The notes under the pieces were generated by a model. The model saw only the letters and a list, made by a program, of their open reading frames with translations. It was not told where the DNA came from and ran no database searches. Positions 58,942-64,000 of a stretch of DNA of 64,000 nucleotides are shown here, piece after piece (the first letter of the stretch is position 1; every line of letters begins with the position of its first letter). Origin of the DNA: an uncultured Bacilli bacterium (GTDB lineage Bacteria; Bacillota_I; Bacilli_A; RF39; UBA660); assembly GCA_934086145.1 (NCBI GenBank), contig CAKOHV010000005.1, forward strand, positions 1 to 64,000. Reading direction: 5' to 3'. The position numbers were made by a program, and so were the translations under genes.

Positions 58942-59324
58942 AAATGAAGAGCTTATAACTAGACAAATGAAGTACAAAATATAATTAGTTACTAAATCTA
59001 TACCAAATTGCTATAATTAACTAAGCATACAAAAAAGCGAACAAACGTTGCGTCAGAAATAAAAAAAGTCAAAAAAAGCAAAATTTACTTAAAATTCTTT
59101 AAATTTTTAAATTTAACTAAAAAAACAAATTAATAATAATTAGAACATAAAAAACAAATTATCAATTTAATGATCAACTGAGCAAAAGAAAAAACTTAAA
59201 TCAACCAAAAAATCTTTTAATTTTTCGAAAATTATTTATTCGCATAATATATATTATGTTAACCGCGTAATAATTAAATTTTTTTAAGAATCACATAAAA
59301 CTTATCGCCCTTTTTAAATCGTAA

Positions 59325-60050
59325 CTATACCGTAACTACAATAATTATAATTCCTAATAATATTCCCAAACACATTTCCTTGTTTTTCTTATAACTTAAA
59401 GCTTCTATAAAAATTTTATCTAAACTTAAAGTAATCATAATACCACTGGTAATCATTAATATACCAGCTAACAAACTAGATGTAATCAAATCCTTTAAAA
59501 ACAAAATTGATAACAAAGCGCCCATAACTTCCCCTAACCCACTTATAAACGTATACTTATAAGCTTTCCCTTTACTTTTCGTGGCATAGTAAATAGGCAA
59601 TGCAATACAAATTCCTTCAGGAATATTATGTAACATAATCAAAACTGACATTTTCAAACCTAATTTAACATTATTATAGGTTGTAATAGATGTAATAATC
59701 CCCTCTGGTAAATTATGGATAAATAACGTTATCATACTCAAAATCCCTATTTTATATAATTGATTGCTATTTTTTATCCTTTTTTCTGTTACTGATACCA
59801 AGCAATATCCTCCCAGTAAACACAATAAAGCCTTAACAAAGATATAATTTGTTTTTGCCTCCTGCATTAATCGTAAAGACTCTGGAATCAAATCAAGGAT
59901 TGAAATTAAAAACATCACAACAAAAGCTAACCCGAGGGAAAAAGCAAGTATCCTCCCCTGCTCTTTTGTCTTCACATATATTAAAAAAGTTCCCATCATC
60001 GTTGATAAACCTGCCAACGAAGAAATTATAATTATTAATAAATCATTCAT
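59325..60050 (-). CDS. ZIP-family metal transporter
   Basis: 241 residues, seven or eight membrane spans. The ZIP metal-site motifs are present: HNLPEGIITSI (span 4) and HNIPEGICIALP (span 5), and GLGEVMGALLS. This is the ZupT/GufA type that takes up zinc or other divalent ions. Alone on the minus strand. Confidence 0.9.
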   Translation of the reverse strand: MNDLLIIIISSLAGLSTMMGTFLIYVKTKEQGRILAFSLGLAFVVMFLISILDLIPESLRLMQEAKTNYIFVKALLCLLGGYCLVSVTEKRIKNSNQLYKIGILSMITLFIHNLPEGIITSITTYNNVKLGLKMSVLIMLHNIPEGICIALPIYYATKSKGKAYKYTFISGLGEVMGALLSILFLKDLITSSLLAGILMITSGIMITLSLDKIFIEALSYKKNKEMCLGILLGIIIIVVTV

Positions 60051-60139
60051 AATTAAATATATTTAATTTTTTTCAAATTTATGAAAATTAAATGAATAAA
60101 AGATATAATATCGTTAATAATATAACTGGGAGGGAAATT

Positions 60140-60253
60140 ATGAATAATAAAAATAAAAAAAGTTCTTGTAAGAATAATGCACAAAGTAAAGCTAAAGAAT
60201 CTAAAGCTAGAGAATCAAAAACACAAGCACATAATGCAAATTCTTGTAAATAA
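60140..60253 (+). CDS. 37-residue Lys/Ser/Asn-rich peptide
   Basis: MNNKNKKSSCKNNAQSKAKE continues with a similar SKARESKTQAH segment and ends NANSCK. It has two cysteines (Cys10, Cys36), no hydrophobic part, and a strong GGGAGG ribosome site. TATAAT-like sequence lies near 60104, and a terminator follows. Composition is like small acid-soluble spore proteins of minor classes, but no family can be named. Confidence 0.65.
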   Translation: MNNKNKKSSCKNNAQSKAKESKARESKTQAHNANSCK

Positions 60254-60289
60254 GCAAGAACATAATAACTTTGAACTATTAAATGTTCA

Positions 60290-60318
60290 AAAAAACTCGG
60301 TCAACACCGAGTTTTTTT
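60290..60318. terminator. terminator shared by the 37-residue peptide gene and the 60317 gene
   Basis: AAAAACTCGGT / ACCGAGTTTTT with a CAAC loop; A and T tracts on both sides make it usable from either strand. Confidence 0.85.
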
Positions 60319-60949
60319 AAGAAACGCCATCCTTCTTACATAAAATAGATTCTTTAGTACCATCACTACCTGTGTATGTACAAGTACAAATTCCATCACG
60401 ACAACTCTCACATTCACTTGTTGCATTACACTTCTGCTCACGCGCTTCATCCTCATTTAAAGGACGTTTGGCATTATTACTACTAATTATTTCTTGAATA
60501 CTAGATATTTTATCTGTAATATTAGTTTTAATCATTTGATACGAATTTACATCGATAATTCGATAACCGTCTATATCACGATAATTATATAATTTATCAA
60601 TTTTAGGAATCAAGTCACTTAACTCATCAGCTTGTAACTTACATGCATTAACATTTCCTACATCACAAACATATTTACTACTCAAAAAATCAAACCATTC
60701 AACTACTAAATCTTTACTATAAGCTTGAATTTCTTTTTTTCTTGTTTCATTGCCACCATATTTTTTAAACAATTCCGGAATAGGTTCCAAATCATTAACG
60801 TTTAACGACGTATAATATAAATCCAAAGCATTCTTTACATCTTGCTTATAATTATAAAACTTTGCCATATATAATTTAGAACCCAAGAAATAAAGAACAA
60901 CTATTCCCACTATCAAAGCCCCTATTTTTAATATTTTTTTCTTATCCAT
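60317..60949 (-). CDS. membrane-anchored protein with Cys-rich C-terminus
   Basis: 210 residues. One N-terminal membrane span (about 7-25), an outer helical domain with one cysteine pair (KYVCDVGNVNACK), and a tail of about 45 residues with six cysteines (KCNATSECESCRDGICTCTYTG ... LCKK pattern). The tail is likely disulfide-linked or metal-binding outside the cell. The GTG at 60958 is rejected; the ATG at 60949 has AAAGAG at good spacing. Its ribosome site lies in the end of the xerD-like gene, so both are cotranscribed. Function unknown. Confidence 0.6.
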   Translation of the reverse strand: MDKKKILKIGALIVGIVVLYFLGSKLYMAKFYNYKQDVKNALDLYYTSLNVNDLEPIPELFKKYGGNETRKKEIQAYSKDLVVEWFDFLSSKYVCDVGNVNACKLQADELSDLIPKIDKLYNYRDIDGYRIIDVNSYQMIKTNITDKISSIQEIISSNNAKRPLNEDEAREQKCNATSECESCRDGICTCTYTGSDGTKESILCKKDGVS

Positions 60950-60954
60950 ACCAA

Positions 60955-61842
60955 TCACTCTTTCTTATTTCGTGGATGACAACTATAATCATCTTTCAAC
61001 TTTTCATTAACTAAATGGGCATATATCTGCGTTGTGGCAATATCCTCATGACCTAACAATTCTTGTATAATACGTAAATCAGCACCATGTTTCAACAAAT
61101 GCGTCGCAAAAGAATGCCTTAAAACGTGAGGTGAAACATTTTTCTTAATCCCACATCGTTGACACTCTTTCTTAATTATCTTAAAAAAAGCTTGTCGACT
61201 AATATTTTTATATAAATTACTAATAAATAAATAATCTGACATATGTTGATGTAATATCAAAGACCGATACTGATTAATATAAAGTCGTAAATACTTCAAA
61301 GCAACATCTCCGAAAGGAACAATTCGTTCCTTGTTACCTTTTCCCATAACCCGAACAAAACAATTAACTAAATCAACATCCGTAACTCTCAAATTACAAA
61401 GTTCACTTATTCTAAGTCCCGTTGCATAAAGTAATTCTAACATTGCCTTGTTACGATAATCATACGGAGTTAAAAGCCTAATATCTAACAACAAATTAAC
61501 TTCGTCCTCCGTCAAATAATTAGGTAAACGTTGCGGAATCTTCGGTAAAACAATGTTCAAACATGGTGATGTCGCAATAACTTCTTCACGAAGTAAAAAA
61601 TTATAAAAAGAACTTACTACTGTTATATGATGCGCTAGCGATCTAGCACTCAACTTATTAAACGAAGCAAAATACTTAATTAACTGATCATAAGTAACAT
61701 TTAACAAATCACCATTAAAATATATATCTAGATCTTTCAAATCGTTATTATAACTAAGGACTGTATTATCACTAAGTTTTCTTTCAAACATTAAATAATT
61801 AAAATATTTCTTAACATACTCACTTGGAACATACTCATCCAT
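60955..61842 (-). CDS. xerD: XerD-like tyrosine recombinase
   Basis: 295 residues, the size of XerC/XerD. N-terminal SAM-like core-binding domain, then the catalytic set Arg143 (TGLRISEL), Lys168 region (GKGNKER), His239 and Arg242 (HVLRHSFATH), His265 (LLGHEDIATTQ) and nucleophile Tyr274. All are intact. It probably resolves chromosome dimers at dif; XerC and XerD cannot be told apart with certainty. No integrated element or dif site was seen nearby. Confidence 0.9.
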   Translation of the reverse strand: MDEYVPSEYVKKYFNYLMFERKLSDNTVLSYNNDLKDLDIYFNGDLLNVTYDQLIKYFASFNKLSARSLAHHITVVSSFYNFLLREEVIATSPCLNIVLPKIPQRLPNYLTEDEVNLLLDIRLLTPYDYRNKAMLELLYATGLRISELCNLRVTDVDLVNCFVRVMGKGNKERIVPFGDVALKYLRLYINQYRSLILHQHMSDYLFISNLYKNISRQAFFKIIKKECQRCGIKKNVSPHVLRHSFATHLLKHGADLRIIQELLGHEDIATTQIYAHLVNEKLKDDYSCHPRNKKE

Positions 61843-61988
61843 CTAGCATCACCATACTATATAAATTATATAAAAAATATCATAAAAAGTAAAACAAAAA
61901 ATAGCTTAAAACTAATCTTCTAAGAATATAATAAATACTTTTTTCCCACCTTTTCAAATAATTTGCTATAATAAAAAAAGGTGAAATT

Positions 61989-63188
61989 ATGGAAGTATTA
62001 GCAGATAAATTAAGACCCAAAAACATTGATGAAATAATCGGTCAACAACACCTAGTTGGTGAAAATAAAATCATTCGCAATTTAGTTGAAAATAACCATT
62101 TAGTTAGTATGATCTTATATGGCAAACCAGGCATCGGAAAAACTAGTATTGCTAATGCTATATGTAATCAAATTAATAAACCTTTTCGCATGCTAAATGC
62201 TACAATTAATAATAAACAAGACTTTGATATCGTAATTGAAGAAGCCAAAATGTATGGAGAAATTGTCGTTATAATGGATGAAATACATCGTTTAAATAAA
62301 GATAAACAAGATTTACTTCTTCCATATATTGAAAATGGTTTAATAATTTTAATTGGTATGACGACATCTAATCCGTATCATAAGATAAATCCCGCCATCC
62401 GTAGTCGTTGTCAAATTTTTGAATTAAAAGAATTAACTACGGAAGATATCATGACAGGCCTTACTAGAGCCTGCAAATACCTTAATGGAATCAAATTAGA
62501 TGAAAATGCTAAAAAAACTATTGCCAAATTATCATCTGGTGACTTAAGAAATGCTCTTAATTTACTTGATGTTGCTTATTATAGTACTAATGATAAACAT
62601 GTTACCTTACAAATCGTTCAAGCTATTAATGCTAAAGCAATTTTCTTTAGTGACTCCAATGAAGATGGACATTATGATTGTCTTTCTGGTTTACAAAAAT
62701 CAATTCGTGGCTCAGACGTTGATGCCTCCCTTCATTACTTAGCTCGTTTAATCGAAGAAGGTGACTTAGATAGCATTTATCGCCGCTTAAGTGTCATCGT
62801 TTACGAAGATATAGGTCTAGCCAATCCAGCCATGGGTCCTAAAGTAATGGCCGCAATCAGTGCAGCCGAATTAGTTGGGCTACCAGAAGCTCGTATTCCT
62901 CTTGGTACCGTTGTTGTCGAAATGGCCTTAAGTCCTAAAAGTAATAGTGCTCACATCGCCCTAGATGCCGCTTTAGAAGATATTGAACAAGGTAATACTG
63001 GAAATCTTCCTAACCATATTAAAACTAATAGCCCTCTTTATAAATATCCTCATGATTATCCTAACTCATGGGTAAAACAACAATACCTTCCTGACAACAT
63101 CAAAAACCGCGTTTATTACCATGCTAAAAATAACAAATATGAAGCCAACTTAAATAAATTACATAAAGAAATGAAAGGTGAAAAATAA
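61989..63188 (+). CDS. rarA: RarA (MgsA), replication-associated recombination ATPase
   Basis: RarA is a clamp-loader-like AAA+ protein at stalled forks. 399 residues: LADKLRPKNIDEIIGQQHLVG, Walker A YGKPGIGKTS near 44, Walker B IVVIMDEIHRLNK, sensor SNPYHKINPAIRSRC, and the C-terminal domain YEDIGLANP ... YKYPHDYPNSWVKQQYLP. The stop overlaps the gpsA start (TAATG). Confidence 0.95.
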   Translation: MEVLADKLRPKNIDEIIGQQHLVGENKIIRNLVENNHLVSMILYGKPGIGKTSIANAICNQINKPFRMLNATINNKQDFDIVIEEAKMYGEIVVIMDEIHRLNKDKQDLLLPYIENGLIILIGMTTSNPYHKINPAIRSRCQIFELKELTTEDIMTGLTRACKYLNGIKLDENAKKTIAKLSSGDLRNALNLLDVAYYSTNDKHVTLQIVQAINAKAIFFSDSNEDGHYDCLSGLQKSIRGSDVDASLHYLARLIEEGDLDSIYRRLSVIVYEDIGLANPAMGPKVMAAISAAELVGLPEARIPLGTVVVEMALSPKSNSAHIALDAALEDIEQGNTGNLPNHIKTNSPLYKYPHDYPNSWVKQQYLPDNIKNRVYYHAKNNKYEANLNKLHKEMKGEK

Positions 63189-64000
63189 TGAAAATAGCTT
63201 TAATTGGAACCGGAGTTTATGGCTTAGCTATGGCTCTAATGATAAATAAAAATGAACCCAATATTATTATGTGGTCTGAATCACAAGAACGCTACCAAAA
63301 ATACCTAGAAGATGGTTGTATCAAAGATATTATTCCTAATATAAGTGCTCCATCTAATATAAAATTAACTTGTTCATACGAAGAAGCTACCAAAGGAGCC
63401 AATGTTGTTTTCATCATCTCAACAGCAACTTTTGTTAATGCTATTTGTTCTGAAATTAATCAATTTATAACCGAAGACACCGTTATTTGCATTGCTTCTA
63501 AGGGCATTGAAAATCATAGTTGTCGTTTCTTAAGTGACATTGCCTATCAAACCTTAAAAACTAAATACATTGCGGTCATATCAGGTCCATCATTTGCTAT
63601 TGATATGGTAAATAACAATCCTATCGGCCTATCTATTGCTTCTAAAGAAGAAAAAGCCATTAATACCATCAAACAAATTCTTGCCAGCGATACAATTAAA
63701 CTAAGAGAAACTAAAGACTTAATTGGCATTCAGATTTGTGGTAGCATCAAAAATGTCATTGCTGTCGCCTCTGGTATTCTAAATGGCTTAAACTATCCTG
63801 AATCAACCCAATGTTTCCTAATAACTGAAGCCTTAAATGATATCAAGAACCTTATTACAGCCCTAGGTGGCAATCCCAAAACAATTAATTCCTTTGCCGG
63901 TGTTGGCGATCTTATCTTAACTTGTACTTCCACCAAAAGTAGAAACTACAGCTTTGGCAAATTCATTGGTCAAGGAGCTACTAAAGAAGAAAAAGAATCA
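63188..64000 (+). CDS. gpsA: Glycerol-3-phosphate dehydrogenase [NAD(P)+], cut by window end
   Basis: GpsA makes glycerol-3-phosphate from DHAP for phospholipids. The 271 codons present include the NAD-binding start IALIGTGVYGLAMAL, CIASKGIE, VISGPSFAIDM, catalytic-Lys segment CGSIKNVIAVASG, and GVGDLILTCTS. The C-terminal 60 or so residues lie outside the window. Start ATG overlaps the rarA stop. Confidence 0.94.
   Translation, partial: MKIALIGTGVYGLAMALMINKNEPNIIMWSESQERYQKYLEDGCIKDIIPNISAPSNIKLTCSYEEATKGANVVFIISTATFVNAICSEINQFITEDTVICIASKGIENHSCRFLSDIAYQTLKTKYIAVISGPSFAIDMVNNNPIGLSIASKEEKAINTIKQILASDTIKLRETKDLIGIQICGSIKNVIAVASGILNGLNYPESTQCFLITEALNDIKNLITALGGNPKTINSFAGVGDLILTCTSTKSRNYSFGKFIGQGATKEEKES

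Larger units (their letters stand above)
58273..59324. other. 1.05-kb gene-free stretch with hairpins and repeats
   Basis: No credible gene. Near 58298-58345 and 58450-58482 TAGGGG and CCCCTA blocks can pair into hairpins. Near 58754-58941 there are direct and inverted repeats described separately. The last 300 bases are very A/T-rich. A 67-codon minus-strand frame over the repeats has no ribosome site and is not a gene in my view. Confidence 0.55.

Noticed and set aside
58763..58966. 67-codon minus-strand frame over the 42-base repeats
   Set aside because: No ribosome site, composition follows the repeats, and the frame covers direct-repeat DNA; better read as non-coding.
1..64000. Mycoplasma-type genetic code (TGA as Trp)
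   Set aside because: The base composition suggests mollicutes, but TGA ends murG, murT, rqcP, ybeY and natB at the expected protein lengths, and Trp is written TGG.
1..64000. CRISPR array or insertion sequence
   Set aside because: No regularly spaced direct repeats of CRISPR type and no transposase frame or terminal inverted repeats were found. The xerD-like gene is of housekeeping size and not linked to an element.

Overview
The window is a chromosomal segment of a very AT-rich, low-GC Bacillota. TGA is used as a stop in several genes (for example murG, ybeY, natB), so the code is standard and not the mycoplasma code. Cell-wall genes (murG, murB, divIB, murT/gatD), sepF and divIVA show a walled, septating cell. 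A set of sporulation genes (gerM, gerE, spoIIIAH, yqfC, yqfD, a sigK-like sigma factor with a pro-sequence, and a possible spoIIM relative) points to an endospore former. The mix (single-chain glycyl-tRNA synthetase, GerE, MurT/GatD, many lineage-specific membrane proteins) suggests an uncultured gut-type member of the Bacilli near the RF39/Erysipelotrichia groups. That placement is inference.

Layout. 1-7.5 kb: signalling proteins (receiver end, Hpt-receiver), murG-murB-divIB-queH, and the opposing murT-gatD lipid II amidation pair. 7.5-13.3 kb: rqcP/ylmH, then the translation block rpsB-tsf-(thioredoxin-like)-frr. 13.3-17.4 kb: a decayed gap, a PLP decarboxylase, tRNA-Arg, and the minus-strand genes gerM, gerE and spoIIIAH. 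17.5-21.7 kb: an accessory island with a VirB2-like small membrane protein, a C39-peptidase ABC exporter, a minimal HlyD-like accessory protein, two consecutive double-glycine-leader peptides, and a prepilin-like carbohydrate-binding-type protein. 21.8-28.8 kb: the conserved Bacillota block rpsU-yqeY-yqfC-yqfD-(vanZ-like)-ybeY-dgkA-era-yqzL-recO-[T-box]-glyS. 28.9-38.8 kb: a possible structured RNA, two coiled-coil proteins, sepF-divIVA, sigK, two lipoproteins, yqeH, mutL. 38.8-44.7 kb: ABC exporter, miaA, natAB-like transporter, PfkB kinase, Smr protein. 45-58.3 kb: mostly lineage-specific proteins, a U32 protein, mscL, and an XRE regulator with a near-perfect promoter. 58.3-64 kb: a gene-free repeat-bearing stretch, a ZIP transporter, a 37-residue peptide, xerD-like, rarA and the start of gpsA.

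The most exciting system is the putative two-peptide (class IIb) bacteriocin operon at 18.1-20.8 kb. The exporter, truncated accessory protein and both precursors are packed with overlaps or 1-2 base gaps. Both precursors have 15-residue leaders ending in Gly-Gly and cores with GxxxG motifs. Other points worth a second look: a GatD that lacks its expected catalytic Cys and His, a ribosomal protein S2 with an added SAP/Rho-N-like tail, a possible pseudoknot in the rpsB leader, a compact glycyl T-box, an unexplained GC-richer structured stretch near 29.0 kb, tandem consensus promoters before an unknown gene at 45.1 kb, and several microproteins, including two YqzL paralogues.
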